The notes below the pieces were generated by a model that saw nothing but the letters and a program-made list of their open reading frames with translations, had not been told where the DNA came from and did no database searches. The translations under genes were made by a program, and so were the position numbers. Of a DNA stretch of 58,944 bases, positions 29,813 through 37,840 are shown in pieces (positions within the stretch are counted from its first letter, which is position 1; each line of letters starts with the position of its first letter). The DNA is taken from the NCBI GenBank assembly GCA_020723855.1, contig DYIB01000004.1, positions 3,266 to 62,209 on the forward strand, written 5' to 3'. Origin of the DNA: Uliginosibacterium gangwonense (GTDB taxonomy: Bacteria > Pseudomonadota > Gammaproteobacteria > Burkholderiales > Rhodocyclaceae).

Positions 29813-30805
29813 TCAAGCGAAGAAGCGCGCCCGGATCGCCTCCGGCAGAGGGACGCCGGTCAGGCGCGCGCGCTGCAGCAGCTCCCAGTAGTAGCGGTAG
29901 GACGCCCGGTCGTGCAGCCGCCCGCCGTGCTGGATGGGGCCCCAGGCGGCGTCCTGGGCGGCGGCGAGGATCTCCGCCGCTTCCGCCGCTTCGGCGAAGT
30001 CCGGGCGCATGGCGTCCACGATGGGCTGGATCTGGTTGGGATGGATGCTCCACATGCGCAGATAGCCGAACTGCTCCCGGGCGCGCCTGGCATCGTTGAA
30101 CACCACCGTGGTGTCGCGCAGCTCGGTGGTGACGTTGTGGGCGGGCACCACGCCATGGCCCAGGGCCGCCGCCGCGATCTCGCACTTGGCGCGCACCACC
30201 AGGGGATGTTCGAACTGGCCGGGGCTCTTCATGGCCCAGGCGGGAATCGCCCCGTGGTGCCCGCTGACGAAATCCATCAGGCCGAAGTCGAGCACTTCCA
30301 CGCCGGGCAGGGCGGCAATGTCGTGCACCTCGCGCAGCGCCCCATGGGTCTCGATCAGCACATGCACCGGAATCTGGCGCGTCAGCCCCGCCGCCTTTTC
30401 GATGGCGCGCAGGGCCATGATCATGGTCTGGGCATCCTGGCGGCCGCCGACTTTGGGCAGGGTCACGTAGGCCAGGCGCTGTCCCGCCCGGGACAGCACG
30501 ATCTCCATGTCGGCGTGCCAGTGGGGATGGGTGATGTCATGCACGCGCAGGCCGACCCGGTCGTGCCGGTTGTCGCCGGAGGCGATCAGCGCCGCCACCA
30601 TCTGCGCATGCTCCCGCTCGCGCCCGGCGGGGGCGCCGTCCTCGCAGTCGCAGGTGACGTCGAACAGGGGGCCCATCTGCTGCTGCAGTTGCAGGGCCTT
30701 GAGGATCAGCTTCTCGGCTCCGGCGTAGTGCTCGCACGCGGGCAGGGCGGGGAAGGGCTTGCTGTCCCTATAGAGGACGGAGGAGGGGTGCAGAGCGGAA
30801 GTCAT
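29813..30805 (-). CDS. HpcH/HpaI aldolase/citrate lyase family protein (CoA ester lyase)
   Basis: A 330-residue TIM-barrel lyase of the citrate lyase beta/malyl-CoA lyase group. DVTCDCEDGAP supplies the acidic metal ligand region, VGLRVHDITHP the CoA-phosphate arginine, VLIETHGALREVHDIA the catalytic glutamate strand, and LDFGLMDFVSGHHGAIP the second acidic ligand. SIHPNQIQPIV is the usual C-terminal signature. Such enzymes cleave or form malyl-CoA, citramalyl-CoA or methylmalyl-CoA. It lies just upstream of mdh on the same strand, 35 bases away with a CTCAC-type repeat between, and likely feeds the TCA cycle. The exact ester is not determinable. Confidence 0.88.
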   Translation of the reverse strand: MTSALHPSSVLYRDSKPFPALPACEHYAGAEKLILKALQLQQQMGPLFDVTCDCEDGAPAGREREHAQMVAALIASGDNRHDRVGLRVHDITHPHWHADMEIVLSRAGQRLAYVTLPKVGGRQDAQTMIMALRAIEKAAGLTRQIPVHVLIETHGALREVHDIAALPGVEVLDFGLMDFVSGHHGAIPAWAMKSPGQFEHPLVVRAKCEIAAAALGHGVVPAHNVTTELRDTTVVFNDARRAREQFGYLRMWSIHPNQIQPIVDAMRPDFAEAAEAAEILAAAQDAAWGPIQHGGRLHDRASYRYYWELLQRARLTGVPLPEAIRARFFA

Positions 30806-30810
30806 GACAG

Positions 30811-30832
30811 CTCACCCCTCACTCCTCACTCT
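30811..30832. repeat. CTCACTCC-type short repeat, single arm
   Basis: CTCACCCCTCACTCCTCACT fills most of the gap between the CoA ester lyase gene and mdh. The same units form both arms of the element between gltA and sucA. Confidence 0.5.
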
Positions 30833-30840
30833 TCCACGCA

Positions 30841-31824
30841 TCAACCCAGCAGGTGCTTGACGCCGTCGCGCTCTTCCAGCAGTTCCTTGAGCGTGGCGTC
30901 CATTTTCTCGCGGCTGAAGGCGTCGATGTCCAGGCCCTTGACGATTTCGTACTTGCCATTGGCGCAGGTCACCGGGAAGCCATAGATGATGTCTTCGGGA
31001 ATGCCGTAGGAGCCGTCCGAGGGGATGCCCATGGTGACCCACTTGCCGTTGGTGCCCAGCCACCAGTCGCGCACATGGTCGATGGCGGCGTTGGCGGCGG
31101 AGGCGGCGGAGGACAGGCCGCGCGCTTCGATGATGGCCGCACCCCGCTTGCCCACGGTGGGAATGAACACGTCCCGGTTCCACGCCTCGTCGTTGATCAT
31201 CTGCTTGACGCTCTGGCCGCCGATGGTGGCGAAGCGGTAGTCGGGATACATGGTGGGGGAGTGGTTGCCCCACACCACCAGCTTCTCGATGCCATCCACC
31301 GGCTTGCCGGTCTTGGCGGCGATCTGGGACAGGGCGCGGTTGTGGTCCAGGCGCAGCATGGCGGTGAAGTTCTGCTTGGGCAGATCGGGCGCGCTCTTCA
31401 TGGCGATGTAGGCGTTGGTGTTGGCCGGATTGCCCACCACCAGCACTTTGACGTTGCGGTCCGCCACCTCGTTGAGCGCCCGGCCCTGGGTGGTGAAGAT
31501 CGCGCCGTTGGCTTCCAGCAGGTCCTTGCGCTCCATGCCCTTGCTACGCGGCCGGGCACCGACCAGCAGGGCCACCTGAGCGTCCTTGAACGCCACCTTG
31601 GGATCGTCGGTCTGCACCACGCCCTGCAGCAGCGGGAAGGCGCAATCCTCCAGTTCCATGACGACACCCTTCAGGGCGGGCAGCGAGGGGGTGATTTCGA
31701 GCAGTTGCAGGATGACGGGCTGATCCTTGCCCAGCATTTCGCCGCTGGCGATGCGGAACAGCAGGCTGTAGCCGATCTGGCCGGCGGCGCCGGTGACTGC
31801 AACTCGGACGGGTGCTTTAGCCAT
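30841..31824 (-). CDS. mdh: Malate dehydrogenase
   Basis: A 327-residue NAD-dependent malate dehydrogenase of the cytosolic-type branch used by betaproteobacteria. [18 protein letters not shown] binds the dinucleotide, [13 protein letters not shown] and [13 protein letters not shown] hold substrate-binding residues (Arg, Asn, Asp), and [11 protein letters not shown] carries the catalytic histidine. It oxidises malate to oxaloacetate. It is read away from the GntR regulator of the TCA block, with 225 bases between starts. Confidence 0.96.
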   Translation of the reverse strand: MAKAPVRVAVTGAAGQIGYSLLFRIASGEMLGKDQPVILQLLEITPSLPALKGVVMELEDCAFPLLQGVVQTDDPKVAFKDAQVALLVGARPRSKGMERKDLLEANGAIFTTQGRALNEVADRNVKVLVVGNPANTNAYIAMKSAPDLPKQNFTAMLRLDHNRALSQIAAKTGKPVDGIEKLVVWGNHSPTMYPDYRFATIGGQSVKQMINDEAWNRDVFIPTVGKRGAAIIEARGLSSAASAANAAIDHVRDWWLGTNGKWVTMGIPSDGSYGIPEDIIYGFPVTCANGKYEIVKGLDIDAFSREKMDATLKELLEERDGVKHLLG

Positions 31825-32006
31825 GGAACGAACTCCTTCGAAGCGATTGATTGAAAACCCTTTGTGCGATCCCGGTAGCGCCCCGTCATAAGCGCGCGAG
31901 CGCCTTTGAAAACAAGGTGTTGGATGGACCGCGGATGAGCTTGAATACTAGGAGGGTTTTTGCACCGTGTCAATGTTACATCTTATATCTTATAACTAAC
32001 ATAAGA

Positions 32007-32020
32007 CAGTCTATAGACTG
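32007..32020. promoter_or_regulatory. Perfect palindrome in the mdh / gntR divergent region
   Basis: CAGTCTATAGACTG is an exact 14-base palindrome, 30 bases before the gntR start. Just upstream lies CTTAT-N6-ATAAG in a TA-rich patch (around 31984-32005). GntR proteins bind short palindromes near their own promoter, so autoregulation and control of mdh are plausible. Confidence 0.4.
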
Positions 32021-32049
32021 GTTGGGCGATTTGTGCTGAAATACGCGCC

Positions 32050-32778
32050 ATGGTACAGGAATCGCCCACTTTCAGCCCGCTCTACCGCCAGATCAAGGCC
32101 CTGATTATGCAGGCGCTCGAATCGGGCGAGTGGCGTCCCGGCGAGGCGATCCCGAGCGAGATGGATCTGGCCGCCCGGTTTAATGTAAGTCAGGGGACCG
32201 TGCGCAAGGCCATCGACGAAATGGCGGCCGAAAACCTCCTGGTGCGCAAGCAGGGCAAAGGCACTTTTGTTGCCTCGCACAACGATCCCCGCTCCTTCTT
32301 CCGCTTTCTGCGTCTCGTTCCCAATGACGGCATCCTGGTGTCGCCCGAGAGCGTGCCCCTCGAGTGCTGGCGCGCCAAGGCGGGCCAGGAAGCGTCGCGC
32401 ATCCTGCGCATCGAGCCCGGCGCGCCCATCATCATCGTGCGCCGCCTGCTCAAGTTCAAGGGCAGGCCGGTGGTGGTGGACGAGATCTACCTGCCCGGAG
32501 AGACCTTCCAGGGGCTGTCCCTGGAGACGCTCCAGGAGCATCAGGGCTCCCTCTACGGCCTGTTCGAGACGCGCTTCGGCGTGCGCATGATCCGCGCCGA
32601 CGAGCACGTGCGCGCGGTGGCCGCCGATCGACGCACCGCCGAGCTGCTGCAGGTGGCGGAGGGCAGCCCGCTGCTGTCCGTGGAGCGTGTCACCTATACC
32701 TACGGCGACAAGCCGGTGGAGTGGCGCCGCGGCCTGTATTCGACCGCCGAGCACTACTACCTCAACGAACTGAGCTGA
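32050..32778 (+). CDS. GntR family transcriptional regulator with UTRA domain
   Basis: A 242-residue regulator of the HutC type. The winged helix is at residues 8-80 (SPLYRQIKALIMQALESGEW, IPSEMDLAARFNVSQGTVRK, RKQGKGTFVA) and the UTRA ligand-binding domain fills the rest (RRLLKFKGRPVVVDEIYLP, PLLSVERVTYTYGDKPVEW, and the Tyr-rich end). It stands at the head of the sdh-glt-odh block, opposite mdh, a position conserved in betaproteobacteria, so control of TCA-cycle genes by a metabolite is likely. The ligand is unknown. Confidence 0.93.
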   Translation: MVQESPTFSPLYRQIKALIMQALESGEWRPGEAIPSEMDLAARFNVSQGTVRKAIDEMAAENLLVRKQGKGTFVASHNDPRSFFRFLRLVPNDGILVSPESVPLECWRAKAGQEASRILRIEPGAPIIIVRRLLKFKGRPVVVDEIYLPGETFQGLSLETLQEHQGSLYGLFETRFGVRMIRADEHVRAVAADRRTAELLQVAEGSPLLSVERVTYTYGDKPVEWRRGLYSTAEHYYLNELS

Positions 32779-32806
32779 GGCGCGAAATCGAGGTTTTTTA
32801 GAGGTC

Positions 32807-32812
32807 TATAAT
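32807..32812 (+). promoter_or_regulatory. Candidate -10 element for the sdh operon
   Basis: A perfect TATAAT lies 65 bases before the sdhC start in a local AT-rich stretch of the 99-base gap after gntR. No good -35 hexamer is visible at 16-18 bases upstream, so an activator may be needed or the match may be chance. Confidence 0.35.
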
Positions 32813-32877
32813 TTGTTCTTTTAGGTGAGTGCGCGGCGGGAGGACTTGACCGCGCCATGTTTGAAGGGGAATTGCAC

Positions 32878-33267
32878 ATGTCACAACTTGCATTGAAGAA
32901 AGAGCGCCCCAAACACCTGGACCTGACCAAGATCAGGCTGCCGGTGCCGGGCATAGTCTCCATCCTGCATCGCATCAGCGGCGCCGGCCTGTTCCTGATG
33001 CTTCCCCTGCTCATCCATCTGTTCGATCTCAGCCTCGCCTCCGCCGAGAGCTTCGAGCGCTTCAAGGCGGTGGTGGCCAGTCCCTTGGTGAAACTGATCC
33101 TGCTAGGCCTCACCTGGGCCTATTTGCATCACTTCTGTGCCGGCATCCGCTACCTGTTCCTGGATCTCAACAAGGGCATCGAGCTGAAACCCGCCCGCGC
33201 CTCGGCCCGCGCGGTGCTGGCGGTGAGCCTCACCCTGACGGTCATCCTGGGAGTCGCGCTATGGTGA
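32878..33267 (+). CDS. sdhC: Succinate dehydrogenase cytochrome b556 subunit
   Basis: A 129-residue membrane subunit with three helices. KIRLPVPGIVSILHRISGAG carries the Ser and Arg of the ubiquinone site, and WAYLHHFCAGIRYLFLD the heme-ligand histidine. With SdhD it anchors the SdhAB catalytic dimer and passes electrons to ubiquinone. The ATG with GAAGGGGA 8 bases upstream is preferred to an ATG 21 bases earlier. Its end overlaps the sdhD start by 7 bases. Confidence 0.93.
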   Translation: MSQLALKKERPKHLDLTKIRLPVPGIVSILHRISGAGLFLMLPLLIHLFDLSLASAESFERFKAVVASPLVKLILLGLTWAYLHHFCAGIRYLFLDLNKGIELKPARASARAVLAVSLTLTVILGVALW

Positions 33268-33608
33268 AACGCGTCGTCGTCGGGGCCCATTACGGCCTCA
33301 AGGATTGGCTGGCCCAGCGCATGACCGCGGTGATCATGGCGCTGTATACGGTGGTGTTCGCCGTTTCCCTGCTGGCCCAGCGTCCCGCCGGCTACGACGG
33401 CTGGCGAGCCTTCATGTCCCAGGGCTGGCTGCGCTTCGCCTCCTTCCTGTTCGTGGTGGCGCTGCTCTACCACGCCTGGATCGGCGTGCGCGACATCTTC
33501 ATGGATTACATCAAGCCCACGGCGGTGCGCCTGGCGCTGCACGTGGTGGTGATCGTGCTCCTGGTCGGCTACGCCGGCTGGGCCGTGCAGGTTCTGTGGA
33601 GGCTCTAA
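33261..33608 (+). CDS. sdhD: Succinate dehydrogenase membrane anchor subunit
   Basis: A 115-residue subunit with three helices. HYGLKDWLAQRMTAVIM near the N-terminus and YHAWIGVRDIFMDYIKP hold the family's heme histidine and the Asp/Tyr of the quinone site. The start overlaps sdhC and the stop abuts the sdhA start codon, so the four sdh genes are tightly coupled. Confidence 0.93.
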   Translation: MVKRVVVGAHYGLKDWLAQRMTAVIMALYTVVFAVSLLAQRPAGYDGWRAFMSQGWLRFASFLFVVALLYHAWIGVRDIFMDYIKPTAVRLALHVVVIVLLVGYAGWAVQVLWRL

Positions 33609-35396
33609 GTGAAAGTCAATAAGCGTACCTTCGACGCGGTGATCGTCGGCGCGGGTGGCGCGGGCCTGCGCGCCGCGCTGCAACTGTCGGAAGCCGGCCT
33701 CAAGACCGCGGTCCTGACCAAGGTGTTCCCGACCCGCTCGCACACCGTCGCCGCCCAGGGCGGCGTGGCCGCCTCGCTGGGCAATTCCGAGGAAGACCAC
33801 TGGCACTGGCACATGTACGACACCGTCAAGGGCTCCGACTGGCTGGGCGACCAGGACGCCATCGAGTTCATGTGCCGCAAGGCCAACGAGGTGGTGATCG
33901 AGCTTGAGCACTACGGCATGCCCTTCGACCGCCTGGACAACGGCAAGATCTATCAGCGCCCCTTCGGCGGCCACATGTCCAACTTCGGCGAGAAGCCGGT
34001 GCGCCGCTCCTGTGCCGCGGCCGACCGCACCGGACATGCCATGCTGCATGCCCTGTACCAGAGGAACGTCAGGGCCAACACCCAGTTCTTCGTCGAGTGG
34101 ATGGCGCTCGACCTCATCCGCGACCAGGACGGCGACGTGCTGGGCGTCACCGCCCTGGAAATGGAAACGGGCGAAATCACCATCTTCCACGCCAAGGCCA
34201 CCCTGTTCGCCACCGGCGGCGCCGGGCGCATCTACTACTCGTCCACCAACGCCTTCATCAACACCGGTGACGGCCTGGGGATGGCGGCGCGCGCCGGTAT
34301 CCCCCTGGAGGACATGGAGTTCTGGCAGTTCCACCCGACCGGCGTGTCCGGTGCCGGCGTGCTGATCACCGAAGGCGTGCGCGGCGAGGGCGGCATCCTG
34401 CGCAACAGCAGCGGCGAGCGCTTCATGGAACGCTACGCGCCCAACGCCAAGGATCTGGCCTCGCGCGACGTGGTGTCGCGCGCCATGACCACCGAGATCA
34501 AGGAAGGCCGCGGCTGCGGGCCCAACAAGGACTACGTGCTGCTGGACATCACCCACCTGGACCCGAAGGTGATCATGTCGCGCCTGCCCGGCATCCGCGA
34601 GATCTCCATCCAGTTCGCCGGCGTCGACCCCATCAAGGAGCCGATTCCCGTGGTGCCCACCTGCCATTACCAGATGGGCGGCATTCCCACCAACTACACG
34701 GGCCGCGTCGTGATCCCGCAGGGGAGCGATCCGGAGGTGGTGGTGCCCGGCTTCTATGCCGCCGGGGAATGCGCCTGCGCCTCGGTGCACGGCGCCAACC
34801 GCCTGGGCACCAACTCGCTGCTCGACCTGCTGGTGTTCGGCAAGGCCTCGGGCGAGGCGGTGATCGAGGACTTCAAGAAGATGCCCAAGGCTCACAAGGA
34901 GCTGCCCAAGGACGCCGCCGACCTGTCGCTCGCCCGCATCAACCGCCTCAACACCCAGACCAACGGCGAGTCGGTGCATGAGGTCCAGCTGGCCATGCGC
35001 CGGGTCATGCAGGAGCATGCCGGCGTGTTCCGCTTCGGCGACATGCTCAAGCAGGGCGTGGAGAAGATCATGCAGATCGCCGAGCGCGCCGCGCGCACCG
35101 AGATCAAGGACAAGTCCCAGGTGTTCAACACCGCCCGGGTCGAGGCGCTGGAGCTGGACAACCTGATCGAGGTGGCCAAGGCGACCATGGTGTCGGCGGA
35201 AGGGCGCAAGGAGTCGCGCGGCGCCCACGTGCGCGACGACGCGCCCGACACGCCCGAGTTCCCCAACGGCCGCAACGACAAGGAGTGGCTCAAGCATACC
35301 CTGTGGTACCGGGACGGCAACCGCCTGGCATACAAGCCGGTGCACTTCCAGCCGCTGACGGTCGAACCCATCGAGCTCAAGAAGCGCGCGTACTAA
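33609..35396 (+). CDS. sdhA: Succinate dehydrogenase flavoprotein subunit
   Basis: A 595-residue flavoprotein. AVIVGAGGAGLRAALQLS binds FAD; FPTRSHTVAAQGG has the histidine that carries covalent FAD; FHPTGVSGAGVLITEGVRGE and HGANRLGTNSLLDLLVFG hold substrate-binding and catalytic residues. It oxidises succinate to fumarate. The GTG start follows the sdhD stop immediately. Flavinylation should depend on SdhE, encoded two genes downstream. Confidence 0.97.
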   Translation: MKVNKRTFDAVIVGAGGAGLRAALQLSEAGLKTAVLTKVFPTRSHTVAAQGGVAASLGNSEEDHWHWHMYDTVKGSDWLGDQDAIEFMCRKANEVVIELEHYGMPFDRLDNGKIYQRPFGGHMSNFGEKPVRRSCAAADRTGHAMLHALYQRNVRANTQFFVEWMALDLIRDQDGDVLGVTALEMETGEITIFHAKATLFATGGAGRIYYSSTNAFINTGDGLGMAARAGIPLEDMEFWQFHPTGVSGAGVLITEGVRGEGGILRNSSGERFMERYAPNAKDLASRDVVSRAMTTEIKEGRGCGPNKDYVLLDITHLDPKVIMSRLPGIREISIQFAGVDPIKEPIPVVPTCHYQMGGIPTNYTGRVVIPQGSDPEVVVPGFYAAGECACASVHGANRLGTNSLLDLLVFGKASGEAVIEDFKKMPKAHKELPKDAADLSLARINRLNTQTNGESVHEVQLAMRRVMQEHAGVFRFGDMLKQGVEKIMQIAERAARTEIKDKSQVFNTARVEALELDNLIEVAKATMVSAEGRKESRGAHVRDDAPDTPEFPNGRNDKEWLKHTLWYRDGNRLAYKPVHFQPLTVEPIELKKRAY

Positions 35397-35408
35397 GGAG
35401 TCAGACGA

Positions 35409-36119
35409 ATGCCCACAAGAACCATGCGATTCAGCGTCTACCGCTACGATCCGGACAAGGACGACAAGCCCTACATGCAGGACGTGACGGTGGAACTGGA
35501 CGAAACCGACCGCAAGCTGCTCGACGCGCTGGTCAAGCTCAAGGCCAAGGACGACTCCATTGCCTTCCGCCGCTCCTGCCGCGAGGGCGTGTGCGGCTCG
35601 GACGCCATGAACATCAACGGCAAGAACGGCCTGGCCTGTCTGACGGAGCTCAAGGACCTCAAGGAACCGGTGGTGCTGCGGCCGCTGCCGGGGCTGCCGG
35701 TGATCCGCGACCTGATCGTGGACATGACCCAGTTCTTCAAGCAGTACCACTCGATCAAGCCTTACCTGATCAACAACGATCCGCCGCCCGAGACCGAGAG
35801 GCTGCAGTCGCCCGAGGAGCGCGACGAGCTGAACGGCCTGTACGAGTGCATCCTGTGCGCCTGCTGCTCCACCTCCTGCCCCTCGTTCTGGTGGAACCCG
35901 GACAAGTTCGTCGGCCCGGCGGGGCTGCTGCAGGCCTACCGCTTCATCGCCGACACGCGCGACCAGGCGACCTCGGAACGCCTCGACAACCTCGAGGACC
36001 CCTACCGCCTGTTCCGCTGCCACACCATCATGAACTGCGTGGACGTCTGTCCCAAGGGCCTCAACCCGACCAAGGCGATCAACAAGATCAAGGACTTGAT
36101 GGTCCTGCGGGCGGTGTAG
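35409..36119 (+). CDS. sdhB: Succinate dehydrogenase iron-sulfur subunit
   Basis: A 236-residue subunit with all three clusters recognisable: 2Fe-2S in SCREGVCGSDAM plus NGLAC, 4Fe-4S in CILCACCSTSCPS and the 3Fe-4S/4Fe-4S ligands in CHTIMNCVDVCPKGLNP. It carries electrons from the flavin to the membrane quinone. AAGGAG precedes the ATG. The gene is 12 bases after sdhA. Confidence 0.97.
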   Translation: MPTRTMRFSVYRYDPDKDDKPYMQDVTVELDETDRKLLDALVKLKAKDDSIAFRRSCREGVCGSDAMNINGKNGLACLTELKDLKEPVVLRPLPGLPVIRDLIVDMTQFFKQYHSIKPYLINNDPPPETERLQSPEERDELNGLYECILCACCSTSCPSFWWNPDKFVGPAGLLQAYRFIADTRDQATSERLDNLEDPYRLFRCHTIMNCVDVCPKGLNPTKAINKIKDLMVLRAV

Positions 36120-36122
36120 CCG

Positions 36123-36359
36123 GTGGACGAGTGGGAACGGCGGCTGCGCTGGCATTGCCGGCGCGGCATGCTGGAGATGGACCTTCTTCTCCAGCGTTTT
36201 TTGGACAGGTACCTTGCCACGCTCACGTCGGACGAGCGCGGGGCGCTGGAAGACCTGCTGAAGTACGACGATATCGAGCTTACGGCGTTCCTCAACGGAC
36301 GCCGCGAGTGCCCGGACCCGCGCTTCGCTTCCCTGCTGGAGCGGATACGCGGGCTGTAA
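36123..36359 (+). CDS. sdhE: FAD assembly factor SdhE
   Basis: A 78-residue helical protein with the RGMLEMD motif (RGxxE) needed to attach FAD to SdhA, plus DLLKYDDIEL and W-type surface residues of the family. The GTG start is 3 bases after the sdhB stop and gives the usual N-terminus; no ATG is nearby. Its place directly behind sdhB supports the call. Confidence 0.92.
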   Translation: MDEWERRLRWHCRRGMLEMDLLLQRFLDRYLATLTSDERGALEDLLKYDDIELTAFLNGRRECPDPRFASLLERIRGL

Positions 36360-36388
36360 TGGCGGTATCGAAGGGGAGAGAGTAAGGG

Positions 36389-36408
36389 AAGGCTGCCGGG
36401 GCAGCCTT
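36389..36408 (+). terminator. Hairpin between sdhE and gltA
   Basis: AAGGCTGCC and GGCAGCCTT pair around GG, followed by CTTGG but no real T-run. It lies in the 79-base gap and may cause partial termination so that gltA is expressed separately. Confidence 0.4.
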
Positions 36409-36438
36409 CTTGGTAGCAACTAAAACAGGGACGCAACC

Positions 36439-37734
36439 ATGACGACGCAGCAACGCACGGCAACTCTGACGATCGATGGCAAGTCGGTCGATTTCCCGGT
36501 CTATAGCGGCAGCATCGGCCCCGATGTCATCGACATCCGCTCGCTCTACGGCAAGACCGGCACGTTCACCTACGACCCGGGTTTCCAGTCCACCGCGGCC
36601 TGCAAGTCCAGCATCACTTACATCGACGGCGACAAGGGCGAACTGCTCTACCGCGGCTACCCCATCGAGCAGCTGGCGGTGCACTGCGACTTCCTCGAGG
36701 TGTGCTACCTGCTCAAGAACGGCGAGCTGCCCAACCAGGCCCAGTACGACGACTGGACTAACCGCGTCAAGCGCCACACCATGGTGCACGAACAGCTGGT
36801 GCGCTTCTACCAGGGCTTCCGCCGCGACGCCCACCCCATGGCCATCCTGGTGGGCGTGGTCGGGGCGCTTTCGGCCTTCTACCACGACTCCCTCGACATC
36901 AACAACCCCGAACACCGCCTGGTGGCGGCGATCCGCCTGATCGCCAAGATGCCGACCATCGTGGCCATGGCCTACAAGTACAACATCGGCCAGCCCTTCA
37001 TGTATCCGCGCAACGACCTGAGCTACAGCGCCAACTTCATGCACATGATGTTCGCCACGCCGGCCGAGAAATACGAGCCGAACCCGGTGCTGGTGCGGGC
37101 GCTGGACCGCATCCTGATCCTGCACGCGGATCACGAGCAGAACGCCTCCACGTCCACCGTGCGCCTGTCCGGCTCCTCGGGCGCCAACCCCTTCGCCTGC
37201 ATCGCCGCCGGCATCGCCTGCCTGTGGGGTCCCGCCCACGGCGGCGCCAACGAGGCCTGCCTCAAGATGCTGGAGGAGATCGGCGACGTGTCGCGTGTCG
37301 GCCAGTACATCAAGCGCGCCAAGGACAAGAACGACTCCTTCAAGCTCATGGGCTTCGGTCACCGGGTGTACAAGAACTACGACCCGCGCGCCAAGCTCAT
37401 GCGCGAGACCTGCCACGAAGTGCTCAACGAGCTGGGGCTGCACGACGACCCGCTGTTCAAGCTGGCCATCGAGCTGGAGAAGATCGCCCTGGAGGACGAT
37501 TACTTCGTCGAGAAGAAGCTCTATCCGAACGTGGACTTCTACTCGGGCATCGTGCAGCGCGCCCTGGGCATCCCCACGCAGCTGTTCACCGGCATCTTCG
37601 CCCTGGCCCGCACCATCGGCTGGATCGCCCAGTGGCACGAGATGATCGGTGATCCCGAGAACAAGATCGGCCGCCCGCGCCAGCTCTATGTCGGCGCCCA
37701 GCAACGCGACGTGCAGCCGATGGCAAACCGTTAA
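36439..37734 (+). CDS. gltA: Citrate synthase (type II, Gram-negative)
   Basis: A 431-residue citrate synthase. The N-terminal extension ([17 protein letters not shown]) and length are those of the hexameric, NADH-sensitive Gram-negative form. Catalytic residues are in [48 protein letters not shown] and [10 protein letters not shown] (His, His, Asp). It joins acetyl-CoA and oxaloacetate. It follows sdhE in the same direction. Confidence 0.97.
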   Translation: MTTQQRTATLTIDGKSVDFPVYSGSIGPDVIDIRSLYGKTGTFTYDPGFQSTAACKSSITYIDGDKGELLYRGYPIEQLAVHCDFLEVCYLLKNGELPNQAQYDDWTNRVKRHTMVHEQLVRFYQGFRRDAHPMAILVGVVGALSAFYHDSLDINNPEHRLVAAIRLIAKMPTIVAMAYKYNIGQPFMYPRNDLSYSANFMHMMFATPAEKYEPNPVLVRALDRILILHADHEQNASTSTVRLSGSSGANPFACIAAGIACLWGPAHGGANEACLKMLEEIGDVSRVGQYIKRAKDKNDSFKLMGFGHRVYKNYDPRAKLMRETCHEVLNELGLHDDPLFKLAIELEKIALEDDYFVEKKLYPNVDFYSGIVQRALGIPTQLFTGIFALARTIGWIAQWHEMIGDPENKIGRPRQLYVGAQQRDVQPMANR

Positions 37735-37742
37735 ACCTCCCA

Positions 37743-37820
37743 GAGTGAGGTGTGAGGAGCGAGGGGCGAGGAGTGACCCCGAGCCCTCCCCTCACACCTC
37801 CCTCCTCACTCCTCACCCCT
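37743..37820. repeat. Inverted GAGGAGTGAGG-type repeat between gltA and sucA
   Basis: The left arm (37743-37776) is made of GTGAGG/GCGAGG units and the right arm (37785-37820) of the complementary CCTCACAC/CCTCACTCC units. The whole could fold into a long imperfect hairpin 21 bases before sucA. The 30811-30832 element has one arm of the same type. Confidence 0.65.
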
Positions 37821-37840
37821 ATCGTGAGAGGCCACAAGCC

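Noticed and set aside
33150-36419. Long - strand frame opposite sdhDAB and sdhE
   Set aside because: Same cause: His/Gly/Leu-rich shadow of the sdh genes, with no domain.
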